Positions 1-12,759 are shown, counted from the stretch's first letter. The stretch: DNA of 64,000 nt from Priapulus caudatus (GCF_000485595.1 NW_014577238.1:171380-235379); one strand, 5' to 3'. Numbers and translations: made by a program. Notes: generated from the letters alone by a model not told the origin.

Positions 1-2483
1 TCGCGTTAAGGGAAACGCGATAATCGATTATGAAATTCCAGCCGATTCCATCACTAGAATTTACCCTCCTAGGCTATATGGGCACCATGCATGTTAATTA
101 AGATACATTTGCGCGAACAATTCCAGACCGGTCTGAGATTACCCCAGTCTGAATTTATACCCCCATGGGCACCCAGGTTAAGATATAATTTGCGCGAAAC
201 AATTCAGACCGGTCTGAGATTACCCCAGTCTGAATTTACCCTCCTATATGGGCACCCAGGTTAAGATATAATTTGCGCAAACAATTCCAGACCGCTCTGC
301 GATTACCCCAGTCTGAATTTACCCGCGCCTATGGGCACCCAGGTTAAGATATAATTTGCGCAAACAATTCCAGACCGCTCTGAGATTACCCCAGTCTGAA
401 TTTACCCGCGCCTATGGGCACCCAGGTTAAGATATAATTTGTAAACGTATTGTTTTGTTTTGTTAGCGGTAGATAATTAATGATTTTGACGTGTTTTTCA
501 AGAAAAACAAACATTTTATTCATTATTATCAAATATATATAATATCACTATAATTGTAATTCGTAGTGTAAATGTGTTATTTTCAACTTAATATTAAAGT
601 TACGAGAGGATCTGGGCTCTCGTAATGTTAAGAGGATAATTTGCGAGGATTTTTCGTTCTCGTAACATTACGATGTTTCTGTCAACGGTTAACGAGTGGA
701 AGTTAATGTTAAGACTAATGTTAAGACTAATTTTGTTTCTGACAACGGGCCCTGATCATTGATTAAATACTGTATAGGAACAGACATTGATACACATACA
801 GCAACCTTCACAGAGTTAATACATGATCATAAAACATGATAATATTGAATGCTATGTATAATTGTATATATACATGCAAAGTAAGATTAAATTAAATCTA
901 TATGCTATTATTAACTGATTATCCGATTATAATCGATTATCGATCGGTTAAGGGAAACCGATAATCGATTATGAAATTCCAGCCGATTCCCATCACTAGA
1001 ATTTACCCTCCTAGTCTATGGGCACCCATGCAGGTTAAGATATAATTTGCGCGAACAATTCCAGACCGGTCTGAGATTACCCCAGTCTGAATTTGCCCTC
1101 CTAAGGGCACCCAGGTTAAGATATAATTTGTAAACGTATTGTTTTGTTTTATTAGCGGTAGATAATTAATGAATTTGACGTGTTAATTTTTCAAGAAAAA
1201 CACATTTTATTCATTATTATCAAATATAATATCACTATAATTGTAATTCGTAGTGTAAATGTGTTATTTTCAACTTAATATTAAAGTTACGAGAGGGTCT
1301 GGGCTCTCGTAATGAGGATATTTGCGAGGATTTTTCGTTCTCGTAACATTACGATGTTTCTGTCAACGGTTAACGAGTGGGTCGAGTGGGTTAACGAGCG
1401 GGTCGAGTCAACGGTTAACGAGTGGGTTAAGACTAATGTTAATTAAGACTAATTTTGTTTCTGACAACGGCCCTGATCATTGATTAATTAATACTGTATA
1501 GGAACAGACATTGATACACATACAGCAACCTTCACAGAGTTAATACATTCATGATCATAAAACATGATAATATTGAATGCTATATGTATAATTGTATATA
1601 CAAAGTAAGATTAAATTAAATCTATGCTATTATTAACTGATTATCCAATTATAATCGATTATCGATCGTTAAGGGGAAACCGATAATCGATTATGAAATT
1701 CCAGCCGATTCCCATCACTAGAATTTACCCTCCTAGGCTATAATGGCACCCATGTTAATTAAGATACAATTTGCGCGAACAATTCCAGACCGGTCTGAGA
1801 TTACCCCAGTCTGATTTATACCCCCCTATGGGCACCCAGGTTAAGATATAATTTGCGCGAACAATCCAGACCGGTCTGAGATTACCCCAGTCTGAATTTA
1901 CCTCCTATATGGGCACCCAGGTTAAGATATAATTTGCGCAAACAATTCCAGACCGCTCTGAGATTACCCCAGTCTGAATTTACCCGCGCCTATGGGCACC
2001 CAGGTTAAGATATAATTTGTAAACGTATTGTTTTGTTTTGTTAGCGGTAGATAATTAATGATTTTGACGTGTTTTTCAAGAAAAACAAACATTTTATTCA
2101 TTATTATCAAATATATATAATATCACTATAATTGTAATTCGTAGTGTAAATGTGTTATTTTCAACTTAATATTAAAGTTACGAAGGAATCTGGGCTCTCG
2201 TAATGTTAAGAGGATAATTTGCGAGGATTTTTCGTTCTCGTAACATTACGATGTTTTCTGTCAACGGTTTAACGAGTGGAAGTTAATGTTAAGACTAATG
2301 TTAAGACTAATTTTGTTTCTGACAACGGGCCCTGATCATTGATTAAATACTGTATAGGAACAGACATTGATACACATGCATACAGCAACCTTCACAGAGT
2401 TAATACATTCATGATCATAAAACAGATAATATTGAATGCTAATAATATATTGTATATACAAAGTAAGATTAAATAAATCTATG

Positions 2484-2822
2484 CTATTTTTTTAAAATTT
2501 TTAATATTTTATTTTTTTTTTTTATTTTATTTATTTTTATTTTTTTTTTTTTTTTTTTTTTATTAATTTTTTGTTTTTTTTATTTTTTAATTTTTTTTTT
2601 TTTTTATTTTTATTTTTTATTTTAGTTTTTATTTAATTTTATAATTTTTTTTTAATATATTATTTTAATTTTTTTAAATATTTTATTTTTATTATTTTTA
2701 AAAATCTTTTTCCTTTTTTTTAAATTAAATTTTTTTTTTATTTTTCATTTTTTTTTTATTAAATTTATTTTTTTTTTATTTAAATTTTATAATTTTATTT
2801 TTTTTTTTTTTTTATTTTTATT
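2484..2822. repeat. T-rich low-complexity block, probable sequencing artefact
   Basis: About 340 bases are nearly pure T and A with strong T excess. They interrupt a satellite unit at the point where the other units read ctattattaactgattatcc. No unit elsewhere has such a block, and the sequence after it is indel-rich. A low-quality long-read segment is the simplest explanation; a true poly-T expansion is possible. Confidence 0.6.
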
Positions 2823-3533
2823 ATAACTGCATGATTATGCCGATTATAATCGTTATCGATGACGTTAAGGGAACGCGATAATCGAATTATGAATAATTCC
2901 AGCGCGATTCCATCCTAGAAAGTTAGCCCTGCCTATTAGGCTATGGGCACCCAGGTTAATTAAGATACAATTTGCGCGAACAATTCCAGACCGGTCTGAG
3001 ATTATCCCAGTCTGAATTTATACCCCCCTATGGGCACCCAGGTTAAGATATATTTTGCGCGAACAATTCCAGACCGGTCCTGAGATTACCACCAGCTGAA
3101 TTTTGGCCTCACTATGGGCACCGGGTTAAGATATAATTTCGCAAAACAATTCCAGACCGGTTTGAGATTACCCCAGTATGAATTTACCCTCCTATATATG
3201 CATGGGCACCCATGCAGGTTAAGATATAATTTGCGTGAACAATTCCAGACCGGTCTGAGATTACCCCAGTCGGAATTTACCCTCCTATGGGCACCCAGGT
3301 TAAGATATATTTGCGCAAACAATTCCGAGAGCCGGTCTGAGATTACCCCAGTCTGAATTTACCCGCCTATGGGCATGCACCCAGGCATATAATTTGTAAA
3401 CGTATTGTTTTGTTTTATTAGCGGTAGATAATTAATGATTGTTGACGTGTTTTTCAGAAAAAAACAGAAAAAAAGAAAAAAAAGAAAAATTTTTACATTT
3501 TATTCATTATCTATCAATATAATATCAACTATA

Positions 3534-4090
3534 CAGGGCGGATTCAGAGCCGTACGTATTGCCGTATTGGGAAATACTGTCTAGATTTCAAAGTTGGCCC
3601 TTCGAAATTTTGCGCTAAAAAATAAGTTCTAAAAAACAATTTGATGGAATTTGGGTATATTCTTATTTTGTTTTCTTTTTCTTCGTAGTGATCATTGACA
3701 GGAACTTGAATTGAAATCAAAATTTTACATTGTAACAAAACTAGCGTTTTGATATCTGAAAAGAAGGGAACGTGCGTTGAATGCATTCCTGCATTAATGC
3801 TGGTAATGCAAATTATAGTGCAGGAAAAATTAAGCAGAAAAAAAATTCCATGATGTTTTTAAAGGCCTATTGCTGCTTGACCAAATGTGTGCTCAAACGG
3901 TGCTCATTTGTCTGCCCAAGGACCCTTGAAATTTTGAAATTTCCTGGGGGAGGCCCCCCAGAACCCCCGCCATGTGCTTCTGCATGCGCCTAACGGCGCC
4001 CATGCACTGTGGGGTGGTGTGCCCTTTTTTGGGGGATGTGCCTTTAAAATCTGGAAAAATACTGTCTAGCTTCAGCCCTAGATCCGCATG
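3534..4090. mobile_element. Non-autonomous TIR element inserted in a satellite unit
   Basis: This ~557-bp segment interrupts a satellite unit at a point that is continuous in the other units. The 5-bp target ctata is present on both sides (3,529-3,533 and 4,091-4,095). The ends are imperfect inverted repeats: cagggcggattcagagcc on the left, and the reverse complement of the right end reads catgcggatctagggct. No transposase frame is present. The CAGGG-like terminus recalls hAT or related cut-and-paste elements, but the 5-bp duplication does not fit the 8 bp usual for hAT, so the superfamily is left open. Confidence 0.7.
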
Positions 4091-5503
4091 CTATAATTGT
4101 AATTCGTAGTGTAAATGTGTTATTTTCAACATTAATATTAAAGTTACGAGAGGGTCTGGGCTCTCGTAAATGAGTTAAGAGGAATAATTTGCAAGGATCT
4201 TTTCGTTCTCAGTACATTCAATGTTTCTGTCAACGGTACGCGAGTGGAAGTTAAGTTAAGACTAGATGTTAAGACTAATTTTGTTTCTGAGCAACGGGCC
4301 GACTGAAATCATTGATTAATACTGTAATAGGAACAGAGCATTGATACACATGCATACAGGTACAACCTTCACAGAGTTATAATACATGATTCATAAAACA
4401 TGATAATATTGAATGCTATGTATAATTGTATATATACCAGTCAAAATAAGATTAAATTCAATTCTATATTGCTATTAATTAAGCTGATTATCCGATGATA
4501 ATCGATTATCGATGCGTTAAGGGGAAACCGAATAATCGTTTATGAAACTCCAGCCGATTCCCATCAGCTAGAATTTAACCCTTCTAGTCATGGGCACCCC
4601 ATGCAGGTTAAGATATAAATTTGCCGCGAACAATTCCAAGACCGGTCCTGAGATTACCCCAGTCTGAATTACCCGCCTATGGGCACGCCATGCAGGTTAG
4701 ATATAATTTGGCGAGAAAATTCCAGACGCGGTCTGAGATTACCCCAGTGCTGAATTTTTACCTGCTCCTATGGGCACGCAGGTTAAGAATGTAATTTGCG
4801 TGAACATAATTCAGACCGGTCTGAGATTACCCAGTCCTAAAAATTTGCCCGCCTAGGGCACAGGTTAAGATATAATTTGATAAACGTATTGTTTTGTTTT
4901 ATTAGCGTAGAATAATTTAATGAATTTGACGTGTTAAATTTTTCAAGAAAAACACATTTTATTCATTATTATCAAAATATATAAAACACTAATAATTGTA
5001 TTCGTAGCTGTAAATGTGTTATTTTCAACTTAATATTAAAAGTTACGAGAGGGTGCTGGGCTCTCGTAATGTTAAGAGCTAGCCGATTATTTGCGAGGAT
5101 TTTTTCGTTCTCGTAACATTACGATGTTTTGTAACGTCAACGGTTAACGAGTGGGTCGAGTGGGTTAACGAGCGGGTCGAGTCAACGGTTAACGAGTGGG
5201 TTAAGACTAATGTTAATTAAGACTAATTTTGTTTCTGACAACGGGCCCTGATCATTGATTAAATTAATACTGTATAGGAACAGACATTGATACACATACA
5301 GCAACCTTCACAGAGTTAATACATTCATGATCATAAAACATGATAATATTGAATGCTATGTATAATTGTATATACAAAGTAAGATTAAATTAAATCTATG
5401 CTATTATTAACCGATTATCCGATTATAATCGATTATCGATCGGTTAAGGGAAACCGATAATCGATTATGAAATTCCAGCCGATTCCCATCACTAGAATTT
5501 ACC

Positions 5504-6689
5504 CAAATTCCCGATATTTTGTATAAAAAATTTACTGATAGGGCATCATATTCTCGATCTTAAGTAGGGGAAGTAACTAGTCAACACCATGCGTGTTTGT
5601 CGCCGCTAGAGGTCGCAACAACTTCCGGGTTCTGGTTTTCAACGTGGCCTTAAACGTGTTGGCTAAGTTACTGTTCGAAATCGAAATGAGCTTTCTGATT
5701 ATGAATGAGCGTGATTATGGCAGTGACAATGAGATGGGGGAGAGGGAAGTGGATAATTTTTGTTTCAATTTCATGAAAGAATAAGAATCGAATCTCTAAG
5801 AATACACCAAAGAGTTTTGTTTCTCTTTTCATAATGATGATCATTGGTTCGGGCCTGTAAAACCTAGTTTGGGCCAGTGACTTATACATTTCTACAGGCC
5901 CGCTGGGCCAATGAGGGTGGAAGTTTTTCGTGCAGACTGCCAGAAAGGTTTTGTAAAAGACATTCAATTGTATAAAATATACGTAACTTTGATATGGATC
6001 ATAAGAAAACAAATGAAGTGGTCATGATTTTTTTAAATATTTTTTATCATTTGGTTTATTAACATTTCATAGGTCTTCTCGTGAAAGGCGGTTACATCTC
6101 TGTAGCTAACGTAATCATCATCATCAGAGCTGTCAGAAGTTGCTAATTAGGATATTCAGTTTTACTATTGTGGCCTTGTTCATTAAAGTTAGTGTTTTTG
6201 CCCCCACTGTTTCGTGAACAGGCATGGTCCTTGCTTTTTTTTTGCTATGATCTTTCTGTGCCCCTCGGAAGCATCATGCGCGTTAACAGTTTCCAAACGG
6301 TAGTTTGTATAGTGCCAGTGAAAAAACTACCAGACATACAGCCTGCACCACAGGTCATACCCTTGGCCGGGTCATACTCTAGCCACGGGTATGACAATTT
6401 CCACGCTGGCCGGAACGTACGCATCCTTTTGGTCTTATCATAGACACGCTGGCCATCTAATTTCTCCTCCTGCGACTTACGTTTGGGAGGTGGAGGACGA
6501 GCTCCGTCCAAATACTTCCACATAACAACCTTGATGTTAGTATTTGGATAAGGGTGTACCTACTACTATGCTTCACTACTTGTATCACTACTAGTACTAT
6601 ACAGGCTTTCATTTTTAAGGGGCGCGATCGCGCCCGCGCTCTCGAAATTGTGTTCTGGTGCGTGCATCATCGCGCCTCATAAAAGTCCC
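5504..6689. other. Intergenic region with a possible transposon-derived fragment
   Basis: Between the satellite and the first TIR element I see no spliced gene. On the minus strand a short open stretch (about 6,030-6,135) encodes an acidic Ser/Asp run followed by ordinary-looking residues. The separate TTF-zinc-finger-like frame lies just above it (6,245-6,523). The two could be pieces of one decayed minus-strand element, but they are not joined by an obvious intron. Confidence 0.4.
6245..6523 (-). pseudogene. hAT/ZNF862-like TTF-type zinc-finger fragment
   Basis: A 92-codon minus-strand frame contains a basic linker followed by a segment reading FRPAWKLSYPWLEYD and then a short Cys-containing turn (CGAGC). 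The order aromatic-x-x-x-W, YPWL-x-Y and closely spaced Cys resembles the TTF-type/BED-like zinc finger of hAT transposase-derived proteins such as the ZNF862 family. In those families the Cys pair is normally Cx2C, whereas here it is Cx3C. No dimerisation or catalytic region follows. It is probably a relic or a lone exon; the family call rests on motif memory only. Confidence 0.4.
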
Positions 6690-6733
6690 CATATATATAT
6701 ATTATCCATATCCATCGGCATATGTTTCCATGA

Positions 6734-6995
6734 AACAGATTATCCGCGTGACGTCAGTGTACGTCACGCACGAACTCGACTATCTCCGAAGTTGAATGCA
6801 TACAGCCTGCTGATGGTGCTGGTGGTTGCGCATGGTCATATTCCATACTACGCATATCAACTTCCGCATCAGACTCCGTATATCAAGGAATGATGCAAAA
6901 ACCCTAACCCTAACACCAACTATAAATCGACTCGGCTATCTTATATACTATCTATGGTGTATAGATAGCCACTGACGTCACGCGGATACTCTGTT
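6734..6995. mobile_element. TIR element copy 1 with telomere-like core
   Basis: The terminal inverted repeats are about 26 bp: aacagattatccgcgtgacg on the left and its near reverse complement on the right, ending ggatactctgtt. The interior carries two CCCTAA units near 6,900 and a small palindrome (atactatctatggtgtatagat). It has no coding capacity. A second, longer copy lies at 8,737-9,092. Confidence 0.75.
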
Positions 6996-6999
6996 AAAG

Positions 7000-7870
7000 G
7001 ACAATTTGAAGTTAAATTTCCATAACTTCTGTAACGTTTTATACAGTAGAAATACATTCAAGTAACGTATTCACATTTCAAATCTGGCGCCCTTCGTATA
7101 CGCTATTTTTGATCAAGTCACAAGTCGAGCATTCGCTCTGTTTTCAAGCCATTGTTGAGCCTGAGTGTCAACACAAAAATGTCAGCTGTTCCTGTGCGCA
7201 ACCGCGTTGCCAAAACGCAACCACCTGCGTTTTCTAGTGCAAAGCAGGTTGATAGCTTCAACTGGTCTTTGTTTCTTTTATAAGGCGGTTCAAATACACT
7301 ATTGTACTAGTTCTCGCAGTAAACTTGGTTTGTGAAAAGCTGAGCATTGCCATTAGCGCTACTGATGTACGCAGAATGCAGTCGTTACATCCTATCATTT
7401 TATTATTGGAAGCAGTACAAGTGCTCATGCAGATATTGAGCATGTTGTGTGCCAGTGAAATTAGAAAGCAATAACTTGCAACACAAAGGCAATTCAAGTT
7501 TATATGGACACGTAATTGGGCCCCATGTTTGTCAATGTTTCTGTAGGCATAAGCCAACTTGATATTTAAGATCTAGTAAGGTACTGATTTATTATTTACT
7601 TGATTACGAGCATCTGGAAGATGATGGCGTAATGCTGATTGATCATTAATATGTAGAAGGTGGCAGCGGGTTCTGTTTCAGTATCAGAGAACCTGGGGCC
7701 ATTAAGTACAAGAATCTGAAGTATGTGTTAGCTCGTATTCTTAGCCATAATTTTCCATATATTTAGTGTCTTGCATGCATAATTGAAGGATATTTATCGG
7801 GAGTCCGAGTCTTAAGTTACTTTTCCTGTAGTTAGTACAAGTGTGTCTTAGATGTGTCCAAACATCACTC
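7000..7870. other. Unassigned intergenic sequence
   Basis: No gene, RNA or repeat boundary can be supported here. An ATG in fair context at 7,180 opens only 26 codons. It does not resemble the SAP exon that gene A lacks. Confidence 0.5.
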
Positions 7871-7879
7871 CAGTCACCT

Positions 7880-8500
7880 TCCAACAGTGGGGGCATTTTT
7901 TTTCGCCCGGGGCTCTTTTTGCAAAACCCCCCAAATGTCGGGGGCTACTTTTTTTTTTCCAGGCCTGCGACTGTTTTTCCAGGGCTGTTTCCTCAAATAT
8001 ACACACTCGCGGCATGCACGCACGCGTGCAGGCACACGCAAGCACGCCTGGCACGGCACACCGGTGGCATCGCGCGCACAGCGGCAGCACGGCACATGCA
8101 AGCAGCGCGGAAGCACACGCGCCCACACGAGGACGCACCGGCGCCGAGGCCACACGACAGCGCCGCGCACAGGTCAACACGTATACTATCGCGCGGCGCG
8201 GCGCGCGCCTGGAATGGCAATCGCAGTACACAACATGCATGCTTAAGGGTAACACTTGACAGTCACACCGCTACCATGAATCTACGCCGGCCGTGAACCG
8301 GCTGCGCGCTAGCGGCAGATGACCGTAGGCATCGCGCGCAGGCACGCCGAGGCGACGAGTGGCAATCGGCGCGGAACGCGACCTGGATTCAATGCGATTT
8401 CGCACGGGCTGACTTTTATTCTTTGGGTCGCCCCCGCATTTGTTTGCCGTGGGCTCTTTTTTGGCATTGGGGCGACATCGCCCCGCCCCCTCGGTTCTTC
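7880..8500 (+). repeat. GC-rich dispersed repeat, forward copy
   Basis: A header with ccccc/ggggg and T runs is followed by a CA-rich GC microsatellite (8,000-8,170), then a segment containing gctagcggcagatg and a tail with gggcgac motifs. The same modules occur in inverted orientation at 48,690-49,300 in gene B. Several long overlapping open frames here reflect GC-rich low complexity, not genes. Confidence 0.65.
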
Positions 8501-8619
8501 CGCTCTGCCTTCAAATACACAATGTTACAATCGTCTAATAAATTATAGGCTCAAATTTTCTGATCCTAGTACACGAAGAGACCAATAAATTGTGTCCTCT
8601 ATATGCTATATAGTAACTT

Positions 8620-9460
8620 AGAGCTGTAACTATCGCACCGGAAATCGAATCGAATCGCGATTCTCTTCCTCGATGCCCGATCGCTCGATACTTTTTTCCC
8701 GGTATTTTCGCCATCCAACCGCGCTATGTACTTCATGGTGGGCACTATGTTTTTCATCGAACCATAAGTATCCTCGTGACCGTACACTGACGTCCAAGGC
8801 ACAGAACTCGCTATGCTCCGGAAGTCGAATGCATATAGCCTGCTGAGTGCGTGGCTGGTGGTTCTCGCATGGGTCATATTCCATGACTAGCGGCATATGA
8901 ACTTCCGCATCAGACTTTCCGTATATCAAAGAATGATGCAAAAACCCTAACCCTAACCCTAACCCTAACACTAACTATAAACCGACTCTGCTGTCTTATA
9001 TACTATCTATGGTGTATAGATAGCCACTGACATCACACTGACGTATACTGACATCACGAGGATACTTTGGTTCATGGAAACATATGCCCACCGTATATAT
9101 GCCACTGTGTGCATCGGCCGAAGCGTGTATGAGACGCCCGCTCTGATTGGTCAATAGTCCTGACTCGCCAGTCAGCTAATCAGCGGCTACAGCACATCGC
9201 TAATATGTTTACAGGGCTGCAGTTAGACGTGACTGCTCGTTTTTTAATTTTAATTATGCTCTTGAAGTTATTTTGTTAAATAAAATTGAGAAAAATGAAA
9301 GAATGTAATAGTTGGTTAAAAGTTTTTATTGCAAAATAATGAAAATATAAAAAATAAGATAACATTTCAATATTTTGGGAATCGAATCGAAGGAATCGAA
9401 TCGAGAGGCTAATATCGAGATACGGATCGAATCGAGAGGCTTGTGTATCGTTACAGCCCT
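8620..9460. mobile_element. hAT-like non-autonomous element hosting a nested TIR element
   Basis: The left end reads agagctgtaactatcg and the right end, reverse complemented, reads agggctgtaacgataca. Both ends carry repeated gaatcgaatcg motifs just inside. AGGGCTGTAACGAT-type termini are typical of a widespread class of hAT MITEs. A clear 8-bp target duplication is not visible (agtaactt against aggtataa). The second telomere-core TIR element lies inside it. Confidence 0.65.
8737..9092. mobile_element. TIR element copy 2 with (CCCTAA)n core, nested
   Basis: This is related to the element at 6,734-6,995. The inverted ends are longer (about 55 bp, imperfect; ggtgggca...catgaacc...tatcctcgtga). 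The core holds four tandem aaccct units at about 8,942-8,970. It sits inside the hAT-like element, so it inserted later or was captured. Confidence 0.7.
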
Positions 9461-9591
9461 AGGTATAACCCCAGAGTATTGTCGTCCAATAATGTTTTGA
9501 TTGTTTCAAGGCCTTTGTGCATTCATATTGCGATTTATCATGAAAGAGTAGTCACATATCTCAAGTAAGTATTTGCTGGTTCATTTTTAAG

Positions 9592-12500
9592 GAATCCTTC
9601 TGGCAAAGGAGGAAGATGAAGAGGAGGAAGCTGAAGTCGAGAACACAGAAGAACAAGAGGAAGATGAACCTGTAAGGAAACTGTTTGTAAAACCAACTGT
9701 TTAACTGAGGGAAATTCTGTGCTTTCTTGTATTGTCTTCTGTGTGCTTAACGGTCAATACACTGCAACGAGAACAACGAATGGAAATTAGGAATGATTCT
9801 AAATATTTTTTGTTTTTACAGCTAATGCGGGATGTAATTGCGTGTGTGTGCACCACCGCATTGGAAATGATAGTTTCAAATTTTCTAAAATGCCAAACAC
9901 TACGTTTGGTCACCTTAACAATGACAGGCCATGTTGTTCAATGTTCATATGTTTGATCTTGAAACTTCAGATGGAGGCTTTAGCGATAGTTGAGGATGCT
10001 ATCAATCTCACAGTTGAGGAAGATGACAAGTTACTCAATGAAGATGATTTAAATGAACTGGTAGGTGCAGTTTTGTTTGAATTCTCTCATTATATACAGC
10101 ATTAGACGTTAATGGGAAAACATTTTCTTGCCCATGTGGTATTTCAACAACAGTTTTAACATGTGGGTGAATTAAATGACAAAACATTGTTGTAAGGTAC
10201 TATTTGGCGATACTGCCTGTAGTAGGGGGTGGGTCCTAGTCTTAAGTACATATATATTTTATTTCTCATATTTTTAATATTTTGTACCTGTCAAATGATA
10301 ATATATTCCTGAAGGTGTAATTAAAAACAAACATTCTATTTATTCACTCCTGATGTAATATATGTCTAAGTCCAAATTGTGATATTTATTGGATGTAACA
10401 AACTTTTTCTTTTATGTTACAGGATGCAATGAAGGATGCACTGGAAAAGCAAGGTAACTTCAATCTTAGGCCAGAGTGGTGTAAGGGTTAAGCCAGGAAT
10501 AAGACACGTCTCGCATGTTAACTAGTTCTCCCTCCTCGGAAAACCTGTTTTATCATCAAGGCACAGACTGTTAGCAGCTAGTCGGCATAGTAATTGCAGT
10601 TTTGTTTTAGTTATTGCTGAACTGGTTGTGTATTTGTTTTGGTGGGCGAATCTAAAGCCGACTGTTGCTATTCTGTGCCATTGTTGTAATGATACTAGGT
10701 ATAGTTGGTGCAGCCACGAGGCCAGAGCATCATGGAAGGAAAAGTTCTTGGCTTCATCATGTGGTTTATCGGAGTGTTTCCACGAGAAACACAGGAACTA
10801 GACAGCAATCTCCAGATGATTATCTACGAGCTATGTCACACTTGGGATTTGAATCGCATGCGATGTGCACTCGGCTCTGTCGACATCATCTCTTTCTGCT
10901 GTCTGCATATAATGATTCAACACAACCTCGGTGAGAAGCTACAACCTGACTGAGCATTCGACATTGTCCATTGACCATTGTCGTCCAAAATGAGCACGTC
11001 AGCAACTCGTCGTTATGTGTCGTCACGATTAGGCGTTTCTGTATGGAAAATGTGAAGTGCAACCAATCATATGCTGGATAAGCAACTGCTGCATAGTGAG
11101 TTCATGCACCCACGTTCTCCACCGGCTATCAGTGTTGCAGGAAGGTGGTAAGGGATGCGTAGAGGACAACACTTGCCATGTCTAAGAGTAAGCTTAATTT
11201 CCTGCTGCACCGACGTCGAAAGTGACAGCAACTCCAAGGTGCCACTCGGTGTTCGAGATCCTGAAGCATTCTGCCACTGTGCAGAATATGAAGTGGATCT
11301 CATTTCCCTGTAGAGAAACACCTAATAGGCACATAGTGAGGAACACATGTATTTGTGTATTGTGGCTCAATTGGTTGAAGCGGTTCAGCTGCAAGCAAGT
11401 TGGCCAATTGGTAGTGAGCCACCAGGACAGCATTGCAAGTAAAGCATGGGCTTGACATTAATATAGAGGTTGGACTCGAGATTGACATTGGTTGTTTGCT
11501 TCACATTTTCTAACATTTCTGCCTAACTAGCAGCAGTAACTAGTACACAGGAATGACTCATCAAATGTCATAACAGTTTGTGACTGATTTTAGCCAACCA
11601 AAAACATGGACCACGATCAACCTAATCGATATAGTGGATAGACAAGATATCTTTCACCATACAAGTCTGGAGCAAGACTAGGGGTCCCAGAAATATTTTC
11701 AACATGATTACAGTATCACTGATTAAAGAATTGGTGATATTGAGGATGTACTACGAGATACACATAGACATGTAATTTTATGATTTTAAAACGGGTTTTC
11801 CTTGGAGCTTGAATTTGCAAAATGTGTATTAACATGTGTGTCTTATAGTTAAGTGTATGGGAGTTCCTAACTTACGAGTATGCGCGAATACTATTGTGGG
11901 ATCTGGTATTTTGCTTTTTGGAGAGGTAAGCATTTGTCTGTGAATGATGGAAATGTCTTCGGTAAAATAATATAATCCTACGATACTTGCTCATGTTGAA
12001 TTTCTAGAGTTGGCAGCCCAAGTTTCTACAGATGCAGAAACAAAACCTGTAGAGGAGGAGGAGGATGAGGAGGAGGAGGAGGAGGAAGCAGCAGAAGAAA
12101 AAACCAAGGCTGAGAAGGAGCAGGAGGAAGAGATGGTTGAAGAGGAGGACATAACAACTACTGCAGATGGAGATGCAGATGCAGAAGCAGCAGTCGCAGT
12201 CGAAGACGCCCTCTCCGACAAACAGGACGACAACAAACCTGAGGGCAACGAGGATGGCTCCCTGGATGTACACGTTACAGAGAGTGATGAACTCGACACC
12301 GACCTCCTCACCACTGAGGTGGAGAAGACGGAGGAGGTTGCTGAGGAGAAGCCTGCAGCCGAGCAGAAGGAGGAGGGGGAGGCAGATGAGCAGCCTAAGC
12401 AGGCTGAGGACTCTTCCGATGCTGGGCAGAAAGAGGAGTGTCCGTCCGACCAGCCAGCTTCTGTTGCGGAAGCTGCAGAGGAAAAGAAAGATGACAAAGG

Positions 12501-12727
12501 TGTAAAAGAAGCAGCAAAAAGCGAAGCAGCACAGAAAGGAAAGAGGTTTGTCTCCATGCCTTTAATAGTGAATCACCATGAGCTTCCATCCCATCCCCAA
12601 ATTGCGTGTGTCAAGGTGAAGACCTGGCCGGTACGGGGGGTTTCTGTTGGGACAAGGGAAAGATTTGTCATCCAGGTTGCTTTGTATGTCCATGAATTCT
12701 AAAACCTGTATGTACCACCTGTGCCTA

Positions 12728-12759
<32 letters not shown>

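Larger units (their letters stand above)
1..5503. repeat. Higher-order satellite array with internal ~80-bp subrepeats
   Basis: At least six units are visible. Each opens with an imperfect hairpin built from ataatcgattat motifs around a taaggg loop, near 1, 937, 1,655, 2,838, 4,500 and 5,426. Each unit then carries one to about six copies of a ~80-bp subrepeat holding the 12-bp palindrome cagaccggtctg, followed by a ~500-bp non-repeated tail that is almost the same in every unit. Unit length therefore changes with subrepeat number (about 0.7-1.6 kb). The last unit is cut off at about 5,503. From about 2,480 to 5,100 the copies are full of single-base insertions, which looks like uncorrected read sequence. 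No coding capacity is seen. Confidence 0.9.

Noticed and set aside
1-5503. CRISPR-like array from regularly spaced repeats
   Set aside because: The spacers are themselves repeated, the subrepeats are ~80 bp tandem units, and the context is animal DNA; this is a satellite.
7180-7260. ATG in good context as first exon of gene A
   Set aside because: The 26 codons bear no resemblance to the SAP exon and the following donor is weak.
7618-7650. ctggaagatgatggc, resembling the start of gene B exon 2 (LEDDG), as a relic exon of gene A
   Set aside because: Only about five residues match, the acceptor is poor and the frame stops shortly after; chance similarity is likely.
11360-11425. tRNA-type A box (tggctcaattgg) suggesting a tRNA or SINE
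   Set aside because: No convincing B box, cloverleaf or tail was found.
11991-12557. Long minus-strand Ser-rich frame over the acidic exon of gene A (and likewise 40,725-41,330 in gene B)
   Set aside because: It is the complement of GAG/GAA-rich coding sequence and has no splice context of its own.
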